A stretch of 64,000 nucleotides of DNA, taken from positions 19,145,320 to 19,209,319 of the forward strand of contig CM046876.1 of assembly GCA_025667525.1 (NCBI GenBank), given 5' to 3'. Each line of letters opens with the position of its first letter. The stretch's first letter is position 1. This DNA is from Glebionis coronaria. Taxonomy: Eukaryota; Streptophyta; Magnoliopsida; Asterales; Asteraceae. A program made the position numbers and the translations under genes. The notes below the pieces were generated by a model that saw only the letters and a list, made by a program, of their open reading frames with translations, searched no databases and had not been told where the DNA came from. Below are positions 9,969-21,923 of the stretch, piece by piece.

Positions 9969-11644
9969 ATTATGGTATAGGAGCCAAGGCTTCGACCTGT
10001 AGGCTCTAAAACTCGACCTGTGACTAGTGGGTAGTCACCAGGAGCTTCCTAAGCCAACGTCTGTTATTCTACATATTGATGTTTTCAGCGCATTGTTGTT
10101 TTAACCATGATGTTTTCAGCACCTTGAGGTTTTAACCTTGAGGTTTTCATCGATATTGTTTTGCTAATATGGATGGACAACCGTCATTCATATTTAGTTA
10201 TGTGTTACTGTGTCATGCATAATGTTCCTCGTGAACTGTGGCTATGTGGACTGAACCCAGTAGTTCATAATTAGTCACATAAATTTTTTTTCTGATAAGT
10301 GTTGACATATGAGTTTCATTTATTTATGTTTCATGTATCATTGTTGCAGGGATTATGACTAAGTAATGGTTGGTACAGGAATGGCCCTATTTAGTCGCAT
10401 GTGCTTTTATCGAAACTTTTAATTTTGGGACCGAACCATAGGCGTCCCCTCGCCATGTCTTTTGTTTTGGGACCGACCCATAGGCGTCCCCTCGCACATA
10501 TAAAAGGTTTTTATAAACTAACATTATGCATTCATGCACTATTTTCATGCATAAAATTTTTCTCATTATTTATTGGCATAAATTTTTTTTTATGTCCCCT
10601 CATAAGTTACTATGTTTTTATGTCAAGTATGTTTTCATACTGTCATGGTTAACTTCGGTTTCATGCTGATTATGTTATACACTCCTTTATGATAGATCGT
10701 TTTATGTTCCTTCATGATGATTCCGCCTTCATGTTGATTACGTCTTACGCCTCTTTTGTTATTTATGCTTTCACGCAAGACATTGTTGGATTTCATTGAA
10801 TTTTGCTTTCATGATAGTCATGGTTGGTTTTCATTGATCATGCTGTCAGGCAAATCATCGTTGAATTTTGTGTAACCACACTTTAGCGTTTCTCTATGCA
10901 ACCAGAATGAGGTATATACTGGCATTGCCAGGTTATCATGATGGTTTTCCTAACCGTTTAACTGATATACTTTCTTTAGATCATGATAAATGATCGACCC
11001 CATACCGATCATTTCATGTGCATTCCACGTGTACTCCACGTACCGTATTTCATGTGTATTACACGTACCTTAATCCATGTGTATTTCACTTGCAATACTT
11101 CACGAGTATTCGCTAGTCGATTCTGAATCACCTCAGGCGTATTTTAAATTGCTGATATTCTACAATATTGCTGATGCCACTCATAACTGGGAGATGTTAC
11201 TAAAGGTTGATGCTGCTGACGTTTGGAGACGCTACGAGATGCGGATGCTGTTCACAACCTGGAGATCCTACAAGACGAAGACAAAGGCGCCAGAGCAAAG
11301 CTATTGGACGAGAGGATACTTCACCATCAGACGATTTTCATCAATCATTGTCCCAAATTCTTAGTTACATGTCACACGTCATTCAGTTGTCATTTCAGCC
11401 ATATGAGTGCAAACCGGTACCAACTGGCCACTCAGCTGAATAGTTACATGAATCACGGTCATGAGAATGACCATCATGGAACTGACAGACAGGACGATAG
11501 TAACCACTACTATGACAGCAACTATCCTAGAAATCGCAACCGAGGCTCCGGTCGCGGACGTGATCAGACATACAAAGGATCAGTAGTCCAACCGATCCGC
11601 CGATTCTGGCATAATAACCTAATATTGTAGTTCTATTGTTTTAC

Positions 11645-11790
11645 GTCTCGAGACACATGTCAAGACATCAGTCAAGACACATGTCTCACGTACACCTCCT
11701 GAAGACACATGTCAAGACACCAGTCAAGACATATGTCATGCTTATAGTTCCAAGAAACGAGTCAAGACACATGACTCACGTCCAACTATG
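11645..11790 (+). repeat. Short ACACATGTCAAGACA-type repeats in element C interior
   Basis: AAGACACATGTC and variants (AAGACATATGTC, AAGACACATGACTC) recur about six times, separated by CAGTCA or longer spacers. The core GACANNTGTC is self-complementary. I assign no function. Confidence 0.5.
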
Positions 11791-14153
11791 GAACATTTCT
11801 AACAAATTCAGGGTACCCTCTAAGGGTATATCTATTTTTGTTGTGCCATGTATTAATCAGGCCACAAGAATTTCTATACCATTATCGGCGCATCAGTGAG
11901 AATTGTCACGTTGCCAATGTCACTTTCATTTCTTTCACCATGGTTCATATATTCATGACCATGAAGGACGCCTTTCGTATTCCCACGAATACGAAGGTTT
12001 TCCTTCAGCTTAATGATGAGATCTAAGCTGCTAACGCATTTCCTCGGACAGACACGAGATGAATTTTATCCTAATTATGTACTATGAACAGCACACCATG
12101 CTACGATTCATAATTATGTACAGTAATGTTCAGGCTCCTGAATACATTTCAGCTTGATTTTCCATCGGGAAAATCGGTACAAATTATCTATGCTTACAAG
12201 CATGTGCGTTGTTAGCCATGGTCACTAAAATGTTCTAGCTGTCAGTAAGACACCACCACTTAAGTCTTTTACGCATAGCCAGTTGATTATTCCAAAGTCT
12301 TCCTATACATTCCAGAAGAATCTACAAGGAGAAGGATGGTACCATGAGATTATGTGTCGACTACCGTTGACTTAAACAAATCACCATTCATGACCGTTAT
12401 TCTCCTCCACGTATTGGCGACATGTCCAATCAACCGTATAGTGTTAATCACTTTTCCAAGATCGAACTCATGATCATGCTGCCAACAGTGACGAGTGAAA
12501 AAATAGGACATGTCCATGACTGCTATTCGTACACGACTCGGTCATGCTAGATTTATGATTTTGAATTAGTCTCATCAATGCTCTAACGACATTATAAGAA
12601 TGAGTTTTCATGAACTCAAAGCAAATTCATCAGTGTTTTCATTGAGGGTAACCTGATTTCCTCTAAGCCTAGAGAAGAACAGGAAGACCATATCTGCACT
12701 ATGTTGCAAATTATATGACAAGAGAAATTCTACCCTGGAAATTTTTTTCCAATATCAATTCTGTTTGATTACAGTGACACACTGAATCACATGGGTTTCT
12801 ATAGTTAATCTTACCATGACTCAGCTTATGCGTAAAGGAGAGAACCCTACACTACATTAGGTGTTCTAGAAAATCCTACGCTAGGAGAAGTCTAGATTCA
12901 GAGACTCAGAGTTTCACAAACTCCTATGTATCAAGTTCTACGAAGCAAGATACAGTTACGTTCAGATCTAGGTACCTGACATACCAACAGGTTAAGATAG
13001 GACACCAACAAACTGGGATGTTTTCATCATCTGAAATTGTGAATTGAAATGTGACAAGATCTCCACGGATTTTGGTTACCAGATTAGCGCAAACTCAGAG
13101 GAAGCATGATGCTATCTGGGTTATTGCAAATAGTTTGATCAAGTCTATAGAATCCTTACATCCGTTAGGATTTCAGAACCAATAGATTGATCGGACATGT
13201 TCCAGCCAAGGCTCATCCGACCACTTGGTAATCCCTCAGCTATCGGGTCAGACAAAGATTCGCAATTGTACTCCTAAATTAATTCAAGTCTTCATTCTGA
13301 TTCCACGACTTGCTTTCGCGCTCACGTTCATGACACTATTCACGTTCATGATCGTATCTGGGCGTACGATTTTACGTTCATTTCGTTCTGGGAAGTTTTG
13401 AAAAAACTTGAGAGACCAGACCCAAGTTTAGTATAACTCTCCATCATCAGATAGACGTTTCACGTCATACTCCACGTCTCACCTTGTAGCGTTTGGCGTT
13501 ACCGCCATTGTATTCTATGATCATGATATGTTTCACATGTCATGTTCATTCCACGTTCCTCATATCATGATCAGGATATGTTACCACGTATCATGGATCA
13601 CGATACGTTTACTCATACTACACTCGCCATATCTCCACGTAGCACGTTAAAAATTTTTCACGTATCACGTTCAAAATATTTCACGTACTATGTTTCTTTA
13701 TGTCTCGCGCATCGTTTCTAGTTAACAGTTAAGTCAGATTGTCTTTCATCGTAACGTTTCAGTTACCCTTGCACGTTAACTCTTATTTTTTTCCTCGATC
13801 GAATTTAGGGGATCTACCTTTCGTTGATAACAAAGAATTTCTTCGTATTCCAAGTCAAGGTCAGGAGGACCAAGATTTATCATTAGTGTCTAGTCTTCTG
13901 AAGGAACCGTTCCAAGAGGGAGGCCACTTGGAAACGGACAAGTTCATCCGGACTTTTATCCGTTTTCTCTCATCAATTAGATATGTCCTTTCAGTCACGT
14001 CACGTTCCATGTCCTTTCAAGACATGTCACGTTCCACGTTCCTTCTACCATGTCACCTGTACGTTCATTAATCTTACATACCCTCTCAGTTTGATTCGGG
14101 TATGTTTCTCTTTCAGTTACGTTATCTATAATTCGGGGACGAATTATTCTTTT

Positions 14154-14167
14154 TAGGGGGGAAGAGT
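14154..14167 (+). promoter_or_regulatory. Polypurine tract of element C
   Basis: AGGGGGGAAGAG abuts the 3' LTR start TGTAAAACC at 14168, where second-strand priming occurs in Ty3/gypsy elements. Confidence 0.8.
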
Positions 14168-15252
14168 TGTAAAACCCGCATGCTTTTACCATGAATAGTA
14201 CCCTTAAGATCGTACGTACTAGATTAAAACTTTCCTATTATAGCATGATTACGATTACGTGTTAGGATTTTACGTATTACTTACGTGTTAAAACACGATA
14301 AGTATTTATTACACACGAACACGCAATAATTATTTGACAATAATTAATCACGAACATGCGATCATGAAATCACGAACGTAATTAAATCACGAACTATTAT
14401 TAATTACATATATATATTTATTATGAGCGTAAATAAATATATTAGGTCACGGTAATTATTTAACGAGAACACACAAAACGCGAACACAAATAAACACGAA
14501 CAAACACGTAAAACACGAACACGAGATCACACTTATTAATTAAACACGGAAAATGATCGGGTTACCCCATGTGGGCCCATATGCCACGAAATTAGGAGGA
14601 AAGATGGGCCAAGCCCATCAAAATTTCACTAAAGGGGGGTTAAGGGGAAAAACACTACTCATTTTTTTTACAGAAGATTTTAACAAAAACCCTAAAAGTT
14701 TTCTTCTTTCTTCCTTTGTTCCTCTTTTGGCCGCCACCCATAAAACACCATGGAGGGGTGTTTGATTGATTTTGATCTTGGTTTTTGGTGCAAGTGTTCG
14801 TGTTTGTTCATCCTTGATCGATCCACGTATTCAGTATACCTTTTTAATCATTTTTCTATTGTTTTGGATTTAAAAATTAAATAAGAACATGATGTTTTTA
14901 AAAACTTAATTAAAAACATAGATCTAACATGTTTATGATTATGGGTAGATCAAAACAAGGGTTTTTAGGGGTGTTTGTCTAGCCGACGCCTAAACCGAAC
15001 CCCTAAGGGGTCTCGGCTTGGCACATGGACCACCATCGAGACCTCAGGGTCCCGGTTTGGTGGTGTGGGTCCCACGGCAGCAGCAAACCAAAGGGAACCC
15101 CGAAGTGGTTCGGGGTACGATGTCGATTTCATGTCCGGTTCATGGTTCTTAGTCAAGATCCGGTTCATGGTGTATGTTTAGTTTTTTTTATTTTTATGAT
15201 CTTATGTTAAAATTAAATTAATAACATGACATGATTAATTTAATAACATGAC

Positions 15253-16320
15253 TTAGGTGCCGTTTGGTTCGGGGATATTCAAGGATATTGGGGGATATTC
15301 AAAAATTTTAGATTTTAATATCCTCCAAATATTGTGTTTGGTATAACCAAAGAAGGAATTTAAAATTCCTTGAATTCCGAAAATGAGGGATATTAGAATT
15401 CCTCCAAAAAGTGAGGAATTTTAATTTACCTGAAAATTATTTTTCATAAACTTTTTTTCTTTTCGTTATTATTTCGGTTTTTATGTTTAAATAAAAAATT
15501 ATAAAATTTTAAAAACTTTTATACAATTTATATTAATTTAAGTAAATATTTATAAAGAATTTTTTTATGAAATATATATATAATTTTTATAAAATATATT
15601 GAAATTTCTTAAAAAAATAAAATACTTTTTTTTATAAAATTAATGAATTTTTTATAAAATTTATATAATTTCTTTTATAAAATTAAATGTTTTTTATAAA
15701 AATTTTAATGAATTTTTTTATAAAACTTATATAAAATTTATATAAATTTTTTATAAGATTTTTATAAAATTTATATAAGTTTTATACAATTTATATAATT
15801 TTTTTAAAAAAAATTTATTAAACCTTTATAAAACTTAATGAATTCTTTTATAATATTTATATAATTTTTTTTATAAAATTTATGATTTTTTTTATAATAT
15901 ATAAAATTTTTATAAGGTTTATATATATATATTTATAAAATTTATATAAACTTTTTATAAATTTTGTATAAGAATTTAAAAATTTTATATAATGCTTTTA
16001 CAAAATTTATATAAATTCTTATAATATTTATATATGTATTTTTATAAATTTTAAATAAAAGTATTATATATTTTTTATAAAATTTATATAATTTTTTTAA
16101 AATTTATATAAAATGTGAAAATTCGAATTTTAATCTTTTAAATAGAAAATATATATAAAAAATATTTATTCGTTTATTGGTTCAACCTAAAATCAAGATT
16201 TCAAAAAATTATAAATTCTGCCAACCAAACAGGCTTAGTCATTTTAAAATTCAGAGGAATTTTAATATACTGGAATTTAGAATTCCAGAATTTTAATATC
16301 TTGAACCAAACGGCCCCTTA
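15253..16320. mobile_element. AT-rich MITE in element C 3' LTR, TTA target duplication
   Basis: Insert 15256-16317 (1,062 bp), flanked by TTA at 15253-15255 and 16318-16320; the uninterrupted site is visible in the other LTR copies. Terminal inverted repeats are GGTGCCGTTTGGTTC on the left and, as reverse complement of the right end, GGGGCCGTTTGGTTC. A TTA duplication with such ends fits PIF/Harbinger (Tourist-like) MITEs. The interior is almost pure A/T with many TATAAAATTT variants and no coding. Confidence 0.85.
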
Positions 16321-16846
16321 AGTTATTTTAATTATTAATAATCATGAAATTATTAACCTAAGTATTTTCATATTTTAGACTTATAAATTAATTAATTATT
16401 TAAAACCCGCGGTTATAATTAATTAATTAACATGACATAGGTTATATTATTAATAAATAATAATATATGTTTTAACCTAAGTATTTAAATTTATTTAATT
16501 AAAAATAAGTTATACTTTAATTAAATATTTTAACCTATAGTTTAATTTAATTACATGAAATAATTATTAAACTATACATTATATCATATGACTTAGAAAA
16601 TAATCATGAAAACACTTAGGCTTATATACTTAGCTTATTTAACCAGCTTATTTCTAATTATGGAAACTTCTATTTTTAGAAACTTATTTAAATAAGACAC
16701 CTAATCTATTTATGAAAACGTTCTATTATTAGAAACTTATTTATTTCAGGCAGCTAATCTATTTATGGAAACTTATTTAAATAAGGCAGCAAATCTATTT
16801 ATGGAAACTTTCTATTTTTAGAAACTTATCTATTTTAAGCAGTAAT

Positions 16847-17103
16847 TCTATTTTTGGAAACTTTCTATTTTTGGAAACTTTCTATTTTTGAAAACTTTCT
16901 ATTTTTGGAAATTTTTTATTTTTGGAAACTTTCTATTTTTGGAAACTTTCTATTTTGGAAAATTTCTATTTTTGGAAACTTTCTATTTTTGGAAACTTTC
17001 TATTTTTGGAAACTTTCTATTTTTGGTAACTTTCTATTTTTGGAAACTTTCTATTTTTGGGAACTTTCTATTTTAGGAAACCTGCTATTTTTGGAAAGTT
17101 ACT
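16847..17103 (+). repeat. 17-bp tandem array in element C 3' LTR
   Basis: About fifteen units of TTTTTGGAAACTTTCTA. The open frames across it exist only because the 17-bp unit lacks stops; they are not genes. Confidence 0.85.
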
Positions 17104-18327
17104 TATTTTTACACAGTAAGTATAATAACATATGAAATACCAGAAATACTTAATCAGAGTAAACAGAATGTAAGATAAACACAATTTAAGGCTTAAAACA
17201 GTAAAACATGATAAGAACATATAAAATAAGCTAAGACATGACATAAAAGCATTTACGTATTTAGTAAGCAGATACTTATTCATGTATGTATTTATGTAGC
17301 ACTAGTGATACGGAAGTAGGATTCCTCTCAGTTCATCTTCTTCGTTCACTGGACATAAGGTACGGATTCCCGTCCTTTCAGTATGGACATTCTTTCCTTA
17401 TTAGGATTCCCCGTTTGCAGCCAACTGTTTTCCCGTAGTATAAGTTATGTGTTTGATTGCTTATGTTTAATTAAGATTACCTATAGCCATATACATGCAT
17501 GACCAGTTTCACCTAGTTATGGAGGTACCATAACCATAACATTAGAGGCACTGATGTTATGACTTCACCACGGCGGAGTGATTGCTCGTGGCGTCCCTTT
17601 AGCTTTTGGCCATTTATATTATATTTATCATGTGGGGCGTATGGGTGCATCCTAGTTACATGTTTTCACTCAAGATTTCATGGTGAATGTGGTGTGTGCC
17701 TTGCATCCTTCACAAGGAGCTGATCCCTCCTACCAAAAAACCAGTATATTAAATTAGAGGCAGCCCCTCTAATTTGCATGATGAGGTCACCCCTCCAAGT
17801 ATTCATGCACGGTGGATTTTCATGACCTATATTGGCTAATGGTAAAATATGTTAAACAGTTTTCATAAGATAAACATAAGGCTTTTCAAACTATAAAACC
17901 AGTTTTATGAACATGTTCCAGGTTTTCCAGGACTTATACAATTCCGCTGCTATTAAGTCTTTATTATGCTTAGTCATTCATACTATGTCTACATCCGTGC
18001 ACTGAGCGTTTTGCTCAGCCGTTACTTTCCTTTCCATGTCCCAAAACGGTAGGTACCCTAGGAAAGACTCGAGCATTTAGAGGACATGCATAGGATGGAA
18101 GCTGCTAGAGATTTCTTTTCCTTTTTGCCTTCATATACTTATGCTTGTTTAGTCTTTCAATCATTTCTTTTGCTTTATTATGTTTTGGGCTTATGTTTAG
18201 GAACCGATGTTTGATTCCGGTTATCCCTATGGTCATGTAATGTTTTATACATTTATCCTTGTATACTTTGATGACACGCCATAATTGTGTGTGACATTCC
18301 ATTATCAAAATGGGGAGTTACAAGCAT

Positions 18328-20036
18328 GATATTTGGATAGCCAATCCATGACCAAAATCATGTCAAAATCATTCATGTCTAGCGGAAGTGCGTCAACAGG
18401 ACGAATCTTGTCATCAAACTCTAGGGGAAGGCTCTTGTACACATGGGTTATGTGTACAGAGTCTCTTAAAGGCGTGGAAATATTCAGTATATTCTCTAGG
18501 GCATGGGGAGTATCCTAACCTTCTTGGCATAAGCAGTAGAAATAACCGAGTGAGTAGCACCCGTGTCAAAAAGAAGACATGCAGCTTGACCATACATATA
18601 CAAGATTCCAGTGACGGTACCTGTAGACTTGTTGGCCTGATCGCGAGATGTCGTGTAAACGCGTCCACTAGTAGGAGGCGGCTAGATATCAGCATGTCCT
18701 GATGTGCCCTCCATCTCGCCCTTGCGGCAGTCCTTCATGCGATGGCCAGGAAGACCACACTTGAAGCATGCGTCGCTGTCGCGACGACATGGCCCTGGGT
18801 ACCTACGGTTGCAGGTAGTGCAAAGAGGATGAGTATATCCTCCAGCAGGTGTCCTGACTGGCTGTGGCCTGATAAGAACAATACACATGAGACATGATAA
18901 TAGGTACAAAGGACAATGTGGATAAATCGTAAGATGGAATACCAGTGATAGCTGGACGGTTAGGCTGTGAACCTCTCTGGTTCTGGTCCCACCCGTTACC
19001 ATGATTCCTAGTAGAAGATTCTCTAATGTGTCAGAATTAAGAACTATAGCATGTAATCATAAGAAAATGAGTAAGTAAAAGGACCTGCTGCTGTTGGAGT
19101 GTCCAGCGTTGTTACGGTAATTATCGTTACTGCCACGCATATCCGTAGCAGAACGGTCGTGAGTCTGACCTTTTCCCTTGGACTGAGTAGGCTGTTGCTG
19201 AGTAGCCGGCTGAGACCGGTCCCCAGTATTCTGACTGGAAGATACAGTTTAAAAGAGATGTAAATATACTGAAAGGATACGGTTTGGTCACCGCTGAATA
19301 CGAATATTTACCTCTTCTCGGGTCTCTCTACTTCCCCGAACTCTTCTCTTTCTTACAGCATCTCCAGCTTACGTGTTGCATCGGCCACTTGTGCCACCGT
19401 GTTGAACGTAGCACACACCAGGTTGTTTGCAACCGATGTATGAAGATCCCACCGGAAGTGGTGTGATTGCTCTTCGGAAGTACCTGCTGGTGCACCAAGA
19501 AAACCAGTCAAGCGAAGAAATCGTTGCATGAACTCGTTGCTATTCTCCCCAGCTCTCTGTCGGATTCCATGGTACTCTCTCTTTAGCTTGTCTTGCTCAT
19601 CCTTGGGAAAGAACTGTCCCATCACCAAATCCCTGAACTGATCCCAAGTCAAACCAGCCACCCAATTATCACCTCCCTCAGACTGCTTCAGTGCCTTCCA
19701 CCATGATAGCACATCACCTTCGAACCGGTAGCAGGCCAACCTCGACTTGAAGACGAGGTCACAACCCATAGCATCGAAGATCTTCTCAATGTGAGCCAAC
19801 CAGCTTTCAGCTTCACTGGGGCTATCTTTTCTCTCGAAAGCTCGAGGGCGTAGCTTATTGAATCTCTCCAACCATGTGACAAATGTTGCTGGAGGAGGAG
19901 GAGGTACTGGGTGTTGCTGCTGATTGTTGGCAGCCTGCACCTCAGCCATGATTTCGTTCCTCAGCTGAGGAAGCATAGCTTGCATTGCAGCTTGGATTGT
20001 TGCATTGAGTTGTTCCTGCTCGCGTGTGAGAACCAT
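18328..20036 (-). pseudogene. Element A, copy 2: gag and protease, apparently spliced
   Basis: Duplicate of 5011-6720, start ATG at 20034-20036 (MVLTREQEQL). The Gag domain is open to a stop at 19353, again just after KLEML. The three intron-like segments lie at 19235-19356, 19023-19084 and 18869-18942, all with GT and AG ends kept. The zinc knuckle CFKCGLPGHRMKDC and protease LFDTGATHSVIS are present. Differences from copy 1: a 1-nt deletion in the exon right after segment 3, and a TAG in ...HADI* near 18684. It shares the protease frameshift of copy 1. It ends at the AGCAT site, and the RT part is not on this side. Confidence 0.9.
18869..19356 (-). other. Three intron-like segments in gag of element A (copy 2)
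   Basis: Segments at 19235-19356 (122 bp), 19023-19084 (62 bp) and 18869-18942 (74 bp) have the same sizes and GT-AG ends as in copy 1. Sizes and terminal dinucleotides are conserved despite base changes elsewhere. The exon after the last segment has lost one base, so the downstream frame is broken in this copy. Confidence 0.65.
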
Positions 20037-20480
20037 CTGACAGTATAACATAAAATACTTGATTAAACTGATCAAAGCATAAACTATATACATGAAAAAA
20101 AAAATTATACCAATAAATCATGAGAAAAATTATATGCAAGAAAATTACTACATGAATGCATGATGCAGTTTTATGAAAACTTTTGTATGCGCGAGAGTGA
20201 ACGCCTATGGTCAGTTCACTCAAAACAAAAGACATGGCAAGGGGACGCCAATGGGTCGGTCCCAAAGTTAAAAGTTTCGATAAAAGCACATGCGACTAAA
20301 TAGGGCCAGTCTTGTACCAACCATTACTTAGTCATAAACCTGCGACAATGACATATATACGTATGCATGAAAGTGATGAATGCATGAAAAACGACTGTCA
20401 GTTCTAGGAAGACCATAGTGACTACCCACTAATCACAGGTCGTGTTTTGAGAGCCTACACGTCGAAGCCTTGGCTCTGAT
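20037..20480 (-). other. Element A leader (copy 2)
   Basis: Same non-coding leader as 6721-7163, ending at the partial PBS ATCAGAGCC next to the copia B LTR. Confidence 0.75.
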
Positions 20481-21054
20481 TGTTGGGTCAAAAAGTTGAT
20501 GTGGCAGAAACTCAAAAACGAAGAAAACATGAAGACATTTGTCTAAGCGTTGTCAAGAGCAATCCAAGCGTTGACAAGAGCAAATCGGAGGTTGATGGCT
20601 CAAGTGTTGTCATGTGCAATCTAAGCGTTGTCACATGCAATCCAAGCATTGACAGAATCGTAGACAAGAAGCCTTTGGAAGCTTCTATTTAGATAAACAT
20701 GCAGGATATATTCTGTATAAGTTTATTTAAATAGAAGATTTACATGTTTATTCATTCTTATCTCTTGTAAACCCTAATCCTTACACTATAAAAGGAACCA
20801 AGGGTATTAGGTAAACTCATATAATTCACAATGTAAACCTAAAGCGTGTGTCGACTAGACGTGGGATTCAATGTATACACGTCTAGTGATTGTTGATTAT
20901 TAATATAATTAGCAATCCATTTGTTTTTATTCATGTTCTTTGTGTCCAAACACCTTGTTAATGTGTCGTTTTCTAATTCCGCTTTGACTATTTAATCATA
21001 TGAACATGATGCATTCCTAGTAGCTAAAAGATCCGTGAATCTTAGGATTCCTCA
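20481..21054 (+). mobile_element. Element B (copia-type) 5' LTR, copy 2
   Basis: 574-bp LTR, nearly identical to 7164-7732, with the same TGTTGGGTC and GATTCCTCA ends. It is followed by PBS TGGTATCAGAGCC from 21057. TATAAAA lies near 20786, and the U3 repeats are at about 20537-20655. Confidence 0.85.
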
Positions 21055-21915
21055 ATTGGTATCAGAGCCTCGTGGCTCGTGATGCTAGGACCAACAAGGT
21101 GTTCGTGTATGGTGAAGAAAAAAAAAATTCGTCTAGGGTTTTTCTGGACGTTTTTGTGTGCGTAGAAGTATTCAGAAGGCCATAACTTTTTATTGAACCG
21201 TTGGATCGCCACGAAATTTTTTGTGTGTGTTCAACACACATATATCTAGATATCCACCGGAGATATTGTCGAGATCTATCCCCAAGAAAAATTTATTAAG
21301 CGTCAAAGTCAGCAGTGGTCATATGCTGTTTTCTGTGAATAGTAATAGTAAAAACGCGATTTCTCCTTCGTTAACCGTTGGATCGTCGTGAAATTCGATC
21401 TATAGGTTCTTGACACTTGTGTCTAGGGTCTCACCGAAGGGATCTTCGATCTGAGCTCTCATGAAGAAGATATTCGATGTCAAAGTTCACTGCAGTTTAT
21501 GGTTTTCACATAAAATCATGATTTAGGGTTTATAAAACCCTAGATCTATTTACCCGCTGACATGTGTTATTTAGACGCTGATAGATGTTGGTGTGACGCT
21601 GATAGATGTTGGTGTAACGCTGACAAGGCATGGATGAGACGCTGATGGCCAGGCGCTGACAGGTACAAAGTTTTAAGCGCTGTTGGGAAGCGCTGACACT
21701 TGTTGTCCGATTATACATTTTCAAACGCTGACAAGTGTTGTCTGATATTGGACAACACACAGTATTGATATCTTGGACAGTGAAGGATATTGGACAACAA
21801 AAGGAATAGTTGCTGTTTGAGAAAATTGATACGTTTTTAGCACACAAAAGGAGGAATTTACACACGCAGGTACATGGAATCTCCGTTTTTATTCAGAATA
21901 TCAAGTTGATATTTA
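21055..21915 (+). mobile_element. Element B leader and possible start of gag, copy 2
   Basis: Begins with the PBS (21057-21069). It contains two stretches of the AACCGTTGGATCG type (21196 and 21358 regions), as in several plant copia leaders. From 21545 to 21740 it repeats CGCTGA(C/T)A about eight times. An ATG at 21873 opens only 11 codons. No copia pol follows; the sequence gives way to a minus-strand Harbinger pseudogene, and I could not place the junction exactly. Confidence 0.6.
21545..21740 (+). repeat. CGCTGACA / CGCTGATAG repeats in copia B leader
   Basis: CGCTGA recurs about eight times at irregular spacing, often as ACGCTGACAAG or ACGCTGATAGATGTTGG (the latter twice in tandem). The motif resembles the AAGCGTTGACAAG units in the LTR U3. 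Confidence 0.6.
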
Positions 21916-21923
21916 TAGCTCTT

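Larger units (their letters stand above)
9969..14167 (+). pseudogene. Element C internal region: decayed Ty3/gypsy gag-pol
   Basis: Starts with PBS-like TGGTATAGGAGCC (9973-9985, two changes from TGGTATCAGAGCC) and a leader homologous to element A. Only fragments of coding survive: a Gag remnant ADATHNWEMLL near 11169-11202, the RT motif KDGTMRLCVDYR at about 12330-12366 followed by out-of-frame RYSPPRIGD, and an integrase remnant KHDAIWVIANSLIKS at about 13102-13146. It ends with a polypurine tract AGGGGGGAAGAG before the 3' LTR. The 4.2 kb is short for a full gypsy interior and has stops in every frame, so it is non-functional. Short ORFs through it are not credible genes. Confidence 0.85.
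14168..18327 (+). mobile_element. Element C 3' LTR plus target duplication AGCAT
   Basis: LTR 14168-18322, starting TGTAAAACCCGC and ending GGGAGTTACA, then AGCAT at 18323-18327. That matches the AGCAT at 1990-1994 left of the solo LTR, and it is followed by the same element A flank. Without the nested MITE (15256-16317 plus TTA) it is about 3.09 kb. The 17-bp array is longest here (16847-17103). With the left AGCAT it defines the original insertion of element C into element A. Confidence 0.92.

Noticed and set aside
11077..12026. Short plus-strand ORFs in the element C interior
   Set aside because: They switch frame and overlap; only isolated Gag-like words remain, so they are decay products.
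16854..17135. Open frames rich in Phe/Trp/Leu in the 17-bp array
   Set aside because: Artefact of the tandem repeat; the same array in other LTR copies lacks comparable frames.
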